64,000 bases of DNA from positions 558,001 to 622,000 of the forward strand of contig NZ_SPPK01000002.1 in the NCBI RefSeq assembly GCF_004569505.1, written 5' to 3'. This DNA comes from Dysgonomonas mossii. Its GTDB lineage: Bacteria > Bacteroidota > Bacteroidia > Bacteroidales > Dysgonomonadaceae. Shown here in pieces: positions 54,853 through 63,636 of the stretch. The notes under the pieces are model-generated. The model searched no databases. It was not told the DNA's origin and worked only from the letters and a program-made list of their open reading frames with translations. A program made the translations under genes and the position numbers. Every line of letters begins with the position of its first letter. Position 1 is the stretch's first letter.

Positions 54853-55785
54853 ATGAGATTGACACCAAAACAAGAGGGGAACATTATAATGTTCATTGTG
54901 ATTTGCGTATTTGCAATCAATATCCCTGTCAACAAATATGTATATTCTCATGGATACCTTTCTTCGTTTGGCATGACGCTTATGCGTATGTTATTTGGAG
55001 CACTTGCTTTTTGGTTTACTTCTTTATTTACTCCAAAAGAAAAGATAGAGAAAAAAGATATGCCGATTCTGTTTGTCGGTGGGCTTTTCGGTATGGTACT
55101 CAATCAGGGGCTTTTTGCCTACGGTCTCAGCCGTACGTCTACTATCGATGCGTCTATAATAACTACGGCAGGACCCTTGTTTGCGATGATTATAGCAGCC
55201 ATTGTACTAAAAGAACCCGTAACGGCAAAGAAAGTAGGAGGTGTGGTTGTCGGTGCTGCCGGTGCTATATTTTTGGTATATACGAGCCATTTGGGGCATC
55301 CCGGACAGGAAGCGGATATGATCGGAAACTTGTCGGTGGCGAGTGCTTCTTTTTCGTATGCTTTCTATCTGGTAATAACACGTCCGCTGTCAACAAAGTA
55401 TTCACCTATCACATTGATGAAGTGGATGTTTCTTTACTCAGCGATTGTCTTGTCTCCAATTTTTTATAAAGAAATAACAGAGGCTCCGTTATTTAGTCAA
55501 AAGGATATATTACCCTATCTCCTTGTCGGGTTTACACTCGTGGGAGCTACATTTTTTACTTATATGATGATTCCATTGGCTCAACGGCGAATAAGGCCGA
55601 CCACGATAGCGATGTATAATAATTTACAACCTCTCATCGCCTCCTTTATCGCAATATCGGTGGGAATGGATAAATTTACAATAGATAAACTGATTGCTGG
55701 TATCCTTATTTTTATGGGCGTGTATCTGGTAACAGCAAGTAAGTCGAAAGCGGATATAGACAAAGCAACTCAAAATATTAATTAA
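54853..55785 (+). CDS. EamA/DMT-family transporter
   Basis: The 310-residue inner-membrane protein has ten predicted helices arranged as two EamA repeats. Typical features are GMTLMRMLFGALAFW near residue 40, YGLSRTSTIDASIITTAGPLFAMI near 89-112, and in the second repeat MIPLAQRRIRPTTIAMYNNLQPLIASF near 239-265. Family members export small metabolites; the substrate is not deducible. It belongs to the ribE run. Confidence 0.9.
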   Translation: MRLTPKQEGNIIMFIVICVFAINIPVNKYVYSHGYLSSFGMTLMRMLFGALAFWFTSLFTPKEKIEKKDMPILFVGGLFGMVLNQGLFAYGLSRTSTIDASIITTAGPLFAMIIAAIVLKEPVTAKKVGGVVVGAAGAIFLVYTSHLGHPGQEADMIGNLSVASASFSYAFYLVITRPLSTKYSPITLMKWMFLYSAIVLSPIFYKEITEAPLFSQKDILPYLLVGFTLVGATFFTYMMIPLAQRRIRPTTIAMYNNLQPLIASFIAISVGMDKFTIDKLIAGILIFMGVYLVTASKSKADIDKATQNIN

Positions 55786-55794
55786 AATATTAGT

Positions 55795-56997
55795 ATGGAT
55801 TTGGATATATTTAAGAAGACTGGTAAAGTAAAAATAACATGTTTATTGTTGATAGTATTAGGGGTAGTTGTGAGACTATTCTTTTTTGACTATATATACT
55901 GTGACTATAAATTCTTTTTGAATGAGTGGGTCGAATATATCAGGAATAATGGATATGCTTATTCATTAAAGGATTCTTTTTATAACTATACACCGAGTTA
56001 TATTTACATACTTATATTACTTGCTAAAATTGATGTTTACTCACTTTATAGTATAAAGGTAGTTTCATTACTATTCGATTTTTTAGCTGCTTATTTTATT
56101 TCAGCTTTGGTTTATCTGGTAAGTAAAAATAATACGGCCAGATGGATATCGTTTACCCTTGCTACTTTGTTGCCTACAGTTATACTAAATGGAGCACTTT
56201 GGTCTCAGTGCGACTCTATTTATTCTTCTTTTGCAATAGGAAGTGTATTCTTCCTGTTGAAACGAAAAAATATTATGTCAATGATATTTCTTGGGATAGC
56301 ATTCGCCTTTAAGGCTCAGGCTAGTGTCCTTTTGCCATTTTTCTTTATTTATATGATAAGAGGTGGAATTAAATGGTATTACTTCTTTATTATTCCCACT
56401 GTGTATGTCTTTTCTTTATTGCCGGCATGGATTATGGGGCGTCCATTAGCGGATTTGATATTAGTATACCAGATGCAGTCTAATTTTGATAATGCATTAG
56501 TCTCATTTTTTCCGAATATTTATATATGGATAGAGAACTTCATCCCAGCGGATAAGATATACGGCATGCTTTTTACTGCAATATTTGTTTTATTAATGGG
56601 TTTTATACTTATGCAGAAAAAATACATATTCACACTGGAATCATGGGTAAAGCTTATCTTCTTAAGTTGCATCATTTGCCCTTTTGTCCTACCTGGAATG
56701 CGTGAACGTTATATGTATCTCGGTGATTTAATAGCTGTTGCATATATATGTCTTTACCCTAGAAAAGCATACTTGGCTGTAGGGATACTTTTCGTTTCAT
56801 TTTATTCTTATATAAGAACGCTTAATTATTTTGGCGTATTTCTTGGAGATAATAATGTTAATCCTTTGAAGGCATTATCTTTTTTTAATCTTATTCCATG
56901 GAAAGCTGTATCTCTCTTATATTTAGGTATAATAATGCTGATTGTGACGGATTTTGTGAAATCGTTGAGAACCAATGTGGTCGAAAAAGAATTCTAG
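55795..56997 (+). CDS. Membrane GT-C glycosyltransferase, Gpi18-like
   Basis: This 400-residue protein has about ten hydrophobic segments and a glycosyltransferase-C layout. The early extracytoplasmic loop has FDYIYCDYKFFLNEW with the acidic pair. Later blocks are LWSQCDSIYSSF near residue 140 and PGMRERYMYLGD near 300, which match the Gpi18/PIG-V related bacterial family (COG5542). Such enzymes use polyprenyl-phosphate sugars to glycosylate lipids or proteins. It lies 9 nt after the EamA gene. The acceptor is unknown. Confidence 0.78.
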   Translation: MDLDIFKKTGKVKITCLLLIVLGVVVRLFFFDYIYCDYKFFLNEWVEYIRNNGYAYSLKDSFYNYTPSYIYILILLAKIDVYSLYSIKVVSLLFDFLAAYFISALVYLVSKNNTARWISFTLATLLPTVILNGALWSQCDSIYSSFAIGSVFFLLKRKNIMSMIFLGIAFAFKAQASVLLPFFFIYMIRGGIKWYYFFIIPTVYVFSLLPAWIMGRPLADLILVYQMQSNFDNALVSFFPNIYIWIENFIPADKIYGMLFTAIFVLLMGFILMQKKYIFTLESWVKLIFLSCIICPFVLPGMRERYMYLGDLIAVAYICLYPRKAYLAVGILFVSFYSYIRTLNYFGVFLGDNNVNPLKALSFFNLIPWKAVSLLYLGIIMLIVTDFVKSLRTNVVEKEF

Positions 56998-57042
56998 TTG
57001 AAAATAAAGAGTAAATTTGTAGATTAATATTATTTGAATGTG

Positions 57043-57552
57043 ATGAAGAAAGTAAGAATCATATTGCTATTTATACTTTTGCCATTGGCCTGTTCTGCCC
57101 AATTTTTAGGAGTAGGTGTTCAGTATGCCGATGCCAAAGGAAAAGGAAATGACTTCCAGTTTGCAGCTAACGCCTCTTATCCGGTATGGCATAAAAAGAA
57201 TCCTTTCAATTCTTTTATATCCAGTGGTATCGATTACACGGGAGGAAGCTCGCCTGTTGCGGGACTAAACCTGAAGCCTATACAGCTTACTAGTTTTATC
57301 AGCGAATCGTTATTTAATAAAAATAAGGTAACTATTCTAGTGGGGTGCGATGCGGGTTATTTGTTTAACTTTAGGCATGGTAAAGACGGAATTGTAATTA
57401 CTCCGAATGTATATATAGATTATAAATTCTTTTTTGCAAAAGCCGGATATGACTTTAATGTGACAGGAAACGAACAGCAGTTCTTTGTCCGTGCCGGATT
57501 TTGTTTTGGTATGGGCTCTATCAAGTCCTTTGTGAAAACCGAAATATGGTAA
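57043..57552 (+). CDS. Secreted beta-rich protein, first of two tandem paralogs
   Basis: The frame opens at a TTG (57034), but the ATG at 57043 gives MKKVRIILL with a signal peptide ending CSAQ. The mature protein of about 150 residues contains repeated Gly- and aromatic-rich strands (FLGVGVQYADAKG, VAGLNLKPIQL, VTILVGCDAGYLFNF, FFVRAGFCFGMGS) typical of a small outer-membrane or periplasmic beta protein. It is a clear paralog of the next gene: FLGVGVQYA/YLGVGAQFA, SGLNIKP/AGLNLKP and CDAGY/FDAGY match. I recognise no family. Confidence 0.78.
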   Translation: MKKVRIILLFILLPLACSAQFLGVGVQYADAKGKGNDFQFAANASYPVWHKKNPFNSFISSGIDYTGGSSPVAGLNLKPIQLTSFISESLFNKNKVTILVGCDAGYLFNFRHGKDGIVITPNVYIDYKFFFAKAGYDFNVTGNEQQFFVRAGFCFGMGSIKSFVKTEIW

Positions 57553-57597
57553 TATTCTGATAATAATCATATTTTTAGTATCTGTAAATATAGTATA

Positions 57598-58080
57598 ATG
57601 AGGAAAATCTTTTTTGTCTTTTTTATGCTGATGCCTCTCATGGCGTTCGCTCAATATCTAGGTGTTGGCGCTCAGTTTGCTCAAAAAGATAGATTGCAGC
57701 TTTCAGTAAATAGCTATATTCCTCAGTTTGTGTTGAATGATAAATCCGCACCCTTCATATTCGGAATAGGCGGAGGTACAGATTATATTTCTCCTGCTTC
57801 GTCATCGGTTTCAGGTTTAAATATAAAGCCTGCTTCATTCTTTGTTATTACAAACAATTATTCTCCATTTACAGCTGCCGTTAAGTTTGATGCGGGTTAT
57901 AATTTTGGCTTCGGACGTGGTAATGGTATCGTTTTATCGCCTAACCTGTATTTTGACGCTTACATGTGTTATGTTTCGGCAGGTTATGATTACAATACGT
58001 TTAATGGCAGAGGTCAATTCTATGTTCGCATTGGAGCCGGGCTGACCTTGGGGCTCTTGAAGTCTCTGGTTAATAGGTGA
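57598..58080 (+). CDS. Secreted beta-rich protein, second of two tandem paralogs
   Basis: This 160-residue protein has a signal peptide ending LMAFAQ and a mature part beginning YLGVGAQFAQKDR. It shares order and blocks with the preceding gene (SSVSGLNIKPASFFV, KFDAGYNFGFGRGNGIVLSPNLYFD, FYVRIGAGLTLGLLKSL), which points to a gene duplication. The strand pattern suggests a small outer-membrane or secreted beta protein. Function unknown. It lies 45 nt downstream of its paralog. Confidence 0.78.
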   Translation: MRKIFFVFFMLMPLMAFAQYLGVGAQFAQKDRLQLSVNSYIPQFVLNDKSAPFIFGIGGGTDYISPASSSVSGLNIKPASFFVITNNYSPFTAAVKFDAGYNFGFGRGNGIVLSPNLYFDAYMCYVSAGYDYNTFNGRGQFYVRIGAGLTLGLLKSLVNR

Positions 58081-58144
58081 TATATGAGAATATCATCGCT
58101 GAATATCTTATAATAGATAACTCTAAACTTACAACTATTTTTAC

Positions 58145-58152
58145 TAATTTTG
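58145..58152 (+). promoter_or_regulatory. -7 box upstream of mnmA
   Basis: TAATTTTG fits TAnnTTTG and sits 38 nt before the mnmA start. No TTTG is found at standard spacing. Confidence 0.4.
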
Positions 58153-58190
58153 CAGATTATTTTATCTCGCATTAATTATCCTTTCAAAGA

Positions 58191-59267
58191 ATGAAAATTG
58201 CAGCGTTGGTATCGGGAGGCGTAGATAGCTCTGTGGTTGTACATCAACTTAAAGAACAAGGCTACGATCCTACGATATTTTATATACGAATAGGTATGGA
58301 GGACGAACAAGGTTATATTGATTGTCCTGCAGAAGAAGATATAGAAATTACAACATATATTGCTAAAAAATATGGTTGTAAAATGGAAGTGGTATCATTA
58401 CATGAAGAGTATTGGGAGAATGTAGTGAGCTATACAATAGATGCGGTGAAGCGTGGTCTTACTCCCAATCCAGACATGATGTGCAACAAGCTGATCAAAT
58501 TTGGATGTTTCGAACAAAAATGGGGACACGAGTTTGACAAGATAGCGACAGGTCACTATGCTACAACTACAGAAATAAATAGCAAGACGTGGCTGTCGAC
58601 AGCTAAGGATCATGTTAAAGATCAGACCTATTTTCTTGGACAAATAGATTACCTACAGGTTTCTAAGCTCATGTTTCCGATAGGTAACTTGCTTAAAAGC
58701 AAAGTCAGGGCTATTGCTGCACAGGCAGGACTGCCATCGGCTCAACGTAAGGATAGCCAAGGTATTTGTTTTTTGGGTAAGATCAATTATAATGATTTTA
58801 TTCGCCGATATCTGGGAGAGCGCAGAGGTAAGATTGTAGAGCTGGAAACAGGTAGAATACTGGGTAAGCATGATGGGTATTGGTATCATACCATAGGGCA
58901 ACGCAAAGGCTTAGGGCTGAGTGGCGGACCTTGGTTTGTAATCAAGAAAGATACCAAACGAAACATTGTGTATGTTTCTAACGGATACGACCCGGAAACC
59001 CAATATGGGAAAGTGGTAAATCTGGCCGGATTTTCTTTTATCACCGAAGATATTTGGGGCGACTTTGAAGGCTCTAAAGATATAACATTCAAGATACGTC
59101 ATACCCCTGAATTTACCAGAGGCAGAATTGAAAAAATAGGGGACTTATACCGTATATATTCTGATGATAAAGTGCAAGGTATTGCTTCCGGGCAGTTTGG
59201 TGTGGTGTACGACAGCGACTCTAAACTGTGTATTGGTAGTGGTATGATTGCAAATGATGAAGATTAA
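58191..59267 (+). CDS. mnmA: tRNA 2-thiouridine(34) synthase MnmA
   Basis: The 358-residue enzyme inserts sulfur at U34 of Lys, Glu and Gln tRNAs. It has the ATP-pyrophosphatase P-loop SGGVDSS at residues 8-14. The two catalytic cysteines are Cys98 in [15 protein letters not shown] and one near residue 193 in DSQGICFLG. Typical blocks are ATGHYA near 124 and [14 protein letters not shown] near 232-245. The N-terminal region has a longer insert ([15 protein letters not shown]) than E. coli MnmA. It ends before the hairpin at 59283. Confidence 0.95.
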   Translation: MKIAALVSGGVDSSVVVHQLKEQGYDPTIFYIRIGMEDEQGYIDCPAEEDIEITTYIAKKYGCKMEVVSLHEEYWENVVSYTIDAVKRGLTPNPDMMCNKLIKFGCFEQKWGHEFDKIATGHYATTTEINSKTWLSTAKDHVKDQTYFLGQIDYLQVSKLMFPIGNLLKSKVRAIAAQAGLPSAQRKDSQGICFLGKINYNDFIRRYLGERRGKIVELETGRILGKHDGYWYHTIGQRKGLGLSGGPWFVIKKDTKRNIVYVSNGYDPETQYGKVVNLAGFSFITEDIWGDFEGSKDITFKIRHTPEFTRGRIEKIGDLYRIYSDDKVQGIASGQFGVVYDSDSKLCIGSGMIANDED

Positions 59268-59282
59268 ATATTTTTTCATATA

Positions 59283-59316
59283 GTGGCAACGTAGGTTTTA
59301 TTAGTAAAACTGCCAC
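59283..59316 (+). promoter_or_regulatory. Hairpin between mnmA and the TRIC-family gene
   Basis: gtggca (59283-59288) pairs with tgccac (59311-59316); after a 6-nt bulge, gtttta (59295-59300) pairs with taaaac (59305-59310) around ttag. It lacks a U tract, so it is probably a processing or regulatory structure, not a full terminator. Confidence 0.4.
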
Positions 59317-59348
59317 CTGACACAATTCACAACATAATTCTTTCTACC

Positions 59349-59984
59349 ATGTTCTTTTTTGCTGATTTGACAAACATAGAGGTTGTCGATATAATTGAAG
59401 TATTGGGTACAATAGCATTTGCCATCAGTGGTATCCGTTTGGCTTCGGCGAAGCGTTTCGACTGGTTTGGCGCTATTGTTATTGGCTTTGTGACCGCTAC
59501 CGGAGGAGGAACACTTCGTGATCTTCTTCTCGATGTTCCCGTATTTTGGATGCAGGCGAGCCGTTATATATGGTGTACGCTTTTCGCTTTTATCATAGTG
59601 CTTGGTTTTCGTAAATATCTGGTTCATCTCAATAATACGATATTTTGGTTCGACTGTATCGGTCTCGGGCTATTTGTTGTAGTAGGATATGAGAAGGCTT
59701 TGGCGCTCGGTTATCCGATATGGGTATGTGTATCTATGGCTACCATAACCGGTATAGTAGGGGGGATAATACGAGATATTCTTATCAATGAAGTCCCGAT
59801 CGTATTTACTCAGGAACTATATGCCGTCGCTTGTATTTTGGGTGGAATATTGTTTAGTGTTCTTTATTATTTCGATATCCAGCTGTTAGTGATAGAAGTT
59901 TCCACAGCCGTATTTGTAGTGGTGATTCGATTTTTTGCTACCAGATATCATATCAAATTACCGATACTGAAAGGAGAGGATTAG
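59349..59984 (+). CDS. TRIC-family (trimeric intracellular cation) channel protein
   Basis: The 211-residue inner-membrane protein has seven predicted helices. The first half has GTIAFAISGIRLASAKRFDWFGAIVIGFVTATGGGTLRD near residues 18-56 and the second half TITGIVGGIIRDIL near 138-151. The repeated G-G-x-x-R-D is the UPF0126/TRIC (YicG) signature. Prokaryotic TRIC channels pass monovalent cations. It follows mnmA by about 80 nt. Confidence 0.9.
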   Translation: MFFFADLTNIEVVDIIEVLGTIAFAISGIRLASAKRFDWFGAIVIGFVTATGGGTLRDLLLDVPVFWMQASRYIWCTLFAFIIVLGFRKYLVHLNNTIFWFDCIGLGLFVVVGYEKALALGYPIWVCVSMATITGIVGGIIRDILINEVPIVFTQELYAVACILGGILFSVLYYFDIQLLVIEVSTAVFVVVIRFFATRYHIKLPILKGED

Positions 59985-60099
59985 GTAAGGGATAATTTTT
60001 GCTACCACCGGTTATACACTTCAGAAATGATATCCATATAGTTTTGGGATGAATATTCTTCATTCAGTAAAATTTAGGAGGTTTGTTCGATAATTTTTA

Positions 60100-60107
60100 T
60101 ACTTTTG
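60100..60107 (+). promoter_or_regulatory. -7 box upstream of the YebC-family gene
   Basis: TACTTTTG fits TAnnTTTG, 40 nt before the ATG. The nearest TTTG is only 14 nt upstream, so the -33 element is not standard. Confidence 0.4.
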
Positions 60108-60147
60108 CATAGCAAAAAATAAGATAATAACGATTATATAAATATTT

Positions 60148-60873
60148 ATGGGAAGAGCGTTTGAATACCGCAAAGCGACAAAGCTGAAACGCTGGGGGAA
60201 TATGGCCCGCGTATTTACTAAGTTGGGGAGACAAATTACTATAGCTGTGAAAGAAGGCGGTCCCGAGCCGGATACCAATCCTCGTCTTCGTGTATTGGTA
60301 CAGCAGGCAAAAAAAGAAAATATGCCTAAGGAGAACGTAGAACGTGCCATCAAAAAAGCTACATCGAAAGATGAGGCTGACTATAAAGAGGTGGTATATG
60401 AAGGATACGGACCTTTTGGTATTGCTATAGTAGTAGAAACTGCGACAGACAATCCTACCCGTACGGTGGCTAATGTGCGTAGCTACTTCAATAAGCATAA
60501 CGGATCTCTTGGTACATCAGGTAGCCTTGAGTTTTTGTTCGACCATAAATGCGTATTTAAGATTGCACCCAAAGAAGGTGTTTCGCTAGAAGACCTAGAG
60601 CTCGAATTGATCGATTATGGTGTGGATGAATTAGAACACGATGAAGACGATATTATCCTTTATGGTGAATTCAAATCTTACTCCGAAATCCAAAAATATC
60701 TTGAAGAAAACGGCTATGAAATCCATAGTGCCGAATTTGAACGCATTCCGAACGATCTGAAAGAACTAACAAAAGAGCAGCAGGAGCAAATCCAGAAATT
60801 GCTGGATAAGTTTGAGGACGATGATGATGTTCAGAATGTTTTCCACAATATGAAAGAAGACTTCGAAGAATAA
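60148..60873 (+). CDS. YebC/PmpR-family protein
   Basis: The 241-residue YebC-family protein starts MGRAFEYRKATKLKRWGNM and has RLRVLVQQAKKENMPKENVERAIKKA near residues 49-74, followed by the TACO1-like middle and C-terminal regions (GSLGTSGSLEFLFDHK, EHDEDDIILYGE). Family members bind RNA or DNA and have been linked to relief of ribosome stalling or to transcription control. It is a single gene ending in a strong terminator. Confidence 0.94.
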   Translation: MGRAFEYRKATKLKRWGNMARVFTKLGRQITIAVKEGGPEPDTNPRLRVLVQQAKKENMPKENVERAIKKATSKDEADYKEVVYEGYGPFGIAIVVETATDNPTRTVANVRSYFNKHNGSLGTSGSLEFLFDHKCVFKIAPKEGVSLEDLELELIDYGVDELEHDEDDIILYGEFKSYSEIQKYLEENGYEIHSAEFERIPNDLKELTKEQQEQIQKLLDKFEDDDDVQNVFHNMKEDFEE

Positions 60874-60891
60874 GAAAAAATATATTAAAAT

Positions 60892-60929
60892 AAAAAAAGC
60901 TGTAAAATCTTAATTTTACAGCTTTTTTT
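60892..60929. terminator. Bidirectional terminator between yebC and the transglutaminase-like gene
   Basis: aaaaaaagctgtaaaa (60892-60907) pairs with ttttacagcttttttt (60914-60929) over 16 positions, with a 6-nt loop. U runs on both strands let it serve both convergent genes. Confidence 0.92.
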
Positions 60930-60932
60930 ATT

Positions 60933-62036
60933 TTAGTAAGGCTTACTATAAAAGTCAAGCACCGAATGGGTATAAACACAATAGTCTATAGGGAACTTTC
61001 GTTGGAAAATAGTAGGGTGTTTAGCTCCTATTGGTACAAGCATTATATCCGATTTGCCATTTATTTTTATTTTATCCTCTTTAGGTATATTTTCTCTATT
61101 ATCAAACTTGTGCGAAAAGTAGTATAAATAGGGATATATCCATGCTATATATTGATCAGGATTGAGTTCTTTATCGTCAGATAGTATCTGTATATCTTTT
61201 TTTTCTGTTATAGCCTTTTGTAATTCTACGGCATTCAATGGTATATCGTTTAAGCAGAAGATGGCGTCCCATTGAGGATCTACCATTACCCATTTGTCGA
61301 AGTCGTTCAAAAAAACTTCCATTACTACATGTCCTGCGCCGGATGGGGTTGTTTCCACGTCTTTTCTCTTTAGTGCTAATGTGCGGGATGGCAGCCCTAT
61401 GGCGTTCAGACAAGCGGTTGTTACTATCCCGTATTCTACACAACGAAATTGTTGACCTTTTTTTACTTCCTCTAGAATATATAATGCGTCATTTTTTTCG
61501 GGAGTATTGTATCCATTGTGTTTCCAAAGCTTATGCACCCATGACGATATATTTCGTACTTTCTCCAAGTCTGTTTTTCCTTTGGCTGCAATGCTATCTA
61601 TTGGATACTCTTTTTTCAATCGTTCCAAATATGGGTTATTCATTCCACTTTCATAAATGAATTTGAGGTCACTATTTTGTTCTACTGTATCAAAAGTTAT
61701 CTCATTTGTTTCAATACCGTTTTGAATAATGATAACCAAAGGCTTCATTCCGGCTTTTTCTATATTAAATGTGAACTTGCTATTTTCAGGAATACGTGTT
61801 TTTATACTGTCAGTATCTGTATAAAGAGAGAAATCAAGAGGATTAATGTTGATCGGAACTTTGATCGTATCGCTTCTCTGATCCGAAAATGGCATTGATT
61901 CATTTGATATTGATCCATTTACAATGATCTTTACTGTTTCAGAATTAGCCTTTATGGTTGTACTACTGTTTGATTGGGCATATAAACAATATGATGCCAT
62001 GATCATATAACAAATGAATAATGCAATTCTTCTCAT
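60933..62036 (-). CDS. Secreted transglutaminase-like protein
   Basis: The 367-residue exported protein has a signal peptide (SYCLYAQ) and an N-terminal beta domain of about 120 residues. A transglutaminase-like papain-fold domain follows, with the three usual catalytic positions visible: Cys in QFRCVEYG (about 198), His in GAGHVVMEVFL (about 234) and Asp in VMVDPQWDA (about 252). Such domains act as peptidases, ligases or scaffolds on peptides in the envelope. Its substrate is not known. It is convergent with yebC across the shared terminator. Confidence 0.86.
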   Translation of the reverse strand: MRRIALFICYMIMASYCLYAQSNSSTTIKANSETVKIIVNGSISNESMPFSDQRSDTIKVPININPLDFSLYTDTDSIKTRIPENSKFTFNIEKAGMKPLVIIIQNGIETNEITFDTVEQNSDLKFIYESGMNNPYLERLKKEYPIDSIAAKGKTDLEKVRNISSWVHKLWKHNGYNTPEKNDALYILEEVKKGQQFRCVEYGIVTTACLNAIGLPSRTLALKRKDVETTPSGAGHVVMEVFLNDFDKWVMVDPQWDAIFCLNDIPLNAVELQKAITEKKDIQILSDDKELNPDQYIAWIYPYLYYFSHKFDNRENIPKEDKIKINGKSDIMLVPIGAKHPTIFQRKFPIDYCVYTHSVLDFYSKPY

Positions 62037-62296
62037 AATTTTATTAATTGTGTTTTATATATGACGAAGATGGAATGTAAATAGTTACAAATTATATCAG
62101 ATATTTTCGTTTAAATTGTTTTTTGCCGAGGGGAGGATATATATATATATTATAACTGTCGCTATCTGTTTCATTTCTCTTGCTCTCAATATATCCGTTT
62201 TTCATTTATTTGTTATGATAAATATATAGATTTGTTTGCAGTGGCAAATAGGTGCTCCAAATTTATTTTAATGGGAGAATTTAATTTTTACTTTTC
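62037..62296. other. Divergent intergenic region with a short AT repeat
   Basis: This region lies between the transglutaminase-like gene (-) and the M48 protease gene (+). It contains an alternating AT stretch near 62138-62150 and no open frame or hairpin that I can support. Confidence 0.45.
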
Positions 62297-62304
62297 TATC
62301 TTTG
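62297..62304 (+). promoter_or_regulatory. -7 box upstream of the M48 protease gene
   Basis: TATCTTTG fits TAnnTTTG, 31 nt before the ATG. A -33 element is not clear. Confidence 0.45.
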
Positions 62305-62335
62305 CATACTATCATTTTAAATTTAAAAATAAATT

Positions 62336-63562
62336 ATGTCATTATATTTGAGTATAATATTACTAATTGTAGTCCTCAATTTTGTATGGACACAATATCT
62401 TGCTTACCGTAACAGGAAGCGTATGAGTCCCGAAATTCCTTCTCAGTTGGAAGGGATTTATGATGATGATGAATATGCAAAGCAGCAGGCTTACCAAAAG
62501 GAAAATAGTCGTTTTGGTTTATATGGCAGCCTTTTTTCTTTTTCAGTACTTTTCTTAGTACTGGTCTTCGGACTTTTTGGCTGGTTGGATGAATTCCTAA
62601 GGCAGTTTATTAGTAATAAAATATTATTGACACTTTCTTTCTTTGGACTGATCTATCTGATCAATGAGATTTTGAGTCTTCCATTCGATTATTATAATAC
62701 GTTTGTCATCGAAGAACGGTTTGGGTTCAATAAGTCTACCAAAACTATTTTCTGGCTCGATCAACTAAAGGGACTTTTGTTAGCAGTTGTTTTGGGAGGA
62801 GCTATTCTGGCTCTTATTACATGGCTGTATACTGCAATCGGCGAATTGGCGTGGCTCTATGCCTGGGGTGCTATTACTGTGATTTCTTTGTTTATGACCT
62901 TATTTTATTCTAATATAATTGTGCCATTATTTAATAAGCAAACGCCTTTAGGGGAAGGTGAGTTGCGTGATGCAATTGAGGCTTTTGCTCAAAAAGCAGG
63001 ATTTGCAATTAACAATATCTATGTGATGGATGCTTCGAAGCGTTCGACCAAGGCCAATGCTTACTTTACAGGATTTGGAGCAAAGAAACGTATTGTTTTG
63101 TTTGACACGTTGATCAATGATCTGGATAAAGACGAGATTGTCGCTGTATTGGCTCATGAGATAGGGCATTACAAGAAGAAGCATACACTGCAAGGTATGT
63201 TTATTTCTATTTGTTATACAGGAATCATGTTGTTTTTACTGTCATTGCTTCTCGACAATAAAAATATTGCAATAGCTTTGGGTGGTCAATCTGCATCGTT
63301 TCATTTAGGTCTTATAGCTTTTTCTATTTTCTTTACTCCGGTTTCTTTTGTTATTAATGTGCTTTCGAGTATTCATAGCCGTAAAAATGAGTATCAAGCA
63401 GATGGTTATGCAGCCGGATTTGGGTTGGCTGATTCACTTATTAGTGGGCTAAAGAAATTGTCGGTCAAATCATTAAGCAATCTGAATCCCGATTCATTAT
63501 ATGTGTTTTTTAATTATTCGCATCCTACATTATTGCAGCGTATAAAAGCAATGAAAAAATAA
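62336..63562 (+). CDS. CAAX prenyl protease 1-like (Ste24, M48) metallopeptidase
   Basis: The 408-residue integral membrane protease has about seven hydrophobic segments. The zinc-binding HEIGH lies near residue 273 (VAVLAHEIGHYKKKH), with a further EYQADGYA near 352 providing the third ligand. The N-terminal M48-associated domain is present (LPFDYYNTFVIEERFGFNKST). Bacteria lack prenylated CAAX proteins, so it probably cleaves misfolded or specific membrane proteins. Length matches Ste24-type rather than the shorter HtpX. Confidence 0.93.
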   Translation: MSLYLSIILLIVVLNFVWTQYLAYRNRKRMSPEIPSQLEGIYDDDEYAKQQAYQKENSRFGLYGSLFSFSVLFLVLVFGLFGWLDEFLRQFISNKILLTLSFFGLIYLINEILSLPFDYYNTFVIEERFGFNKSTKTIFWLDQLKGLLLAVVLGGAILALITWLYTAIGELAWLYAWGAITVISLFMTLFYSNIIVPLFNKQTPLGEGELRDAIEAFAQKAGFAINNIYVMDASKRSTKANAYFTGFGAKKRIVLFDTLINDLDKDEIVAVLAHEIGHYKKKHTLQGMFISICYTGIMLFLLSLLLDNKNIAIALGGQSASFHLGLIAFSIFFTPVSFVINVLSSIHSRKNEYQADGYAAGFGLADSLISGLKKLSVKSLSNLNPDSLYVFFNYSHPTLLQRIKAMKK

Positions 63563-63636
63563 GAATCTCATTTAAACCTTTATTATCGGCTTAGATCTTA
63601 TAATTATACACAATGTTGTACTTAATATAATACACT

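Noticed and set aside
62138..62150. Alternating AT tract
   Set aside because: A short simple repeat in an AT-rich intergenic region; no sign of function.
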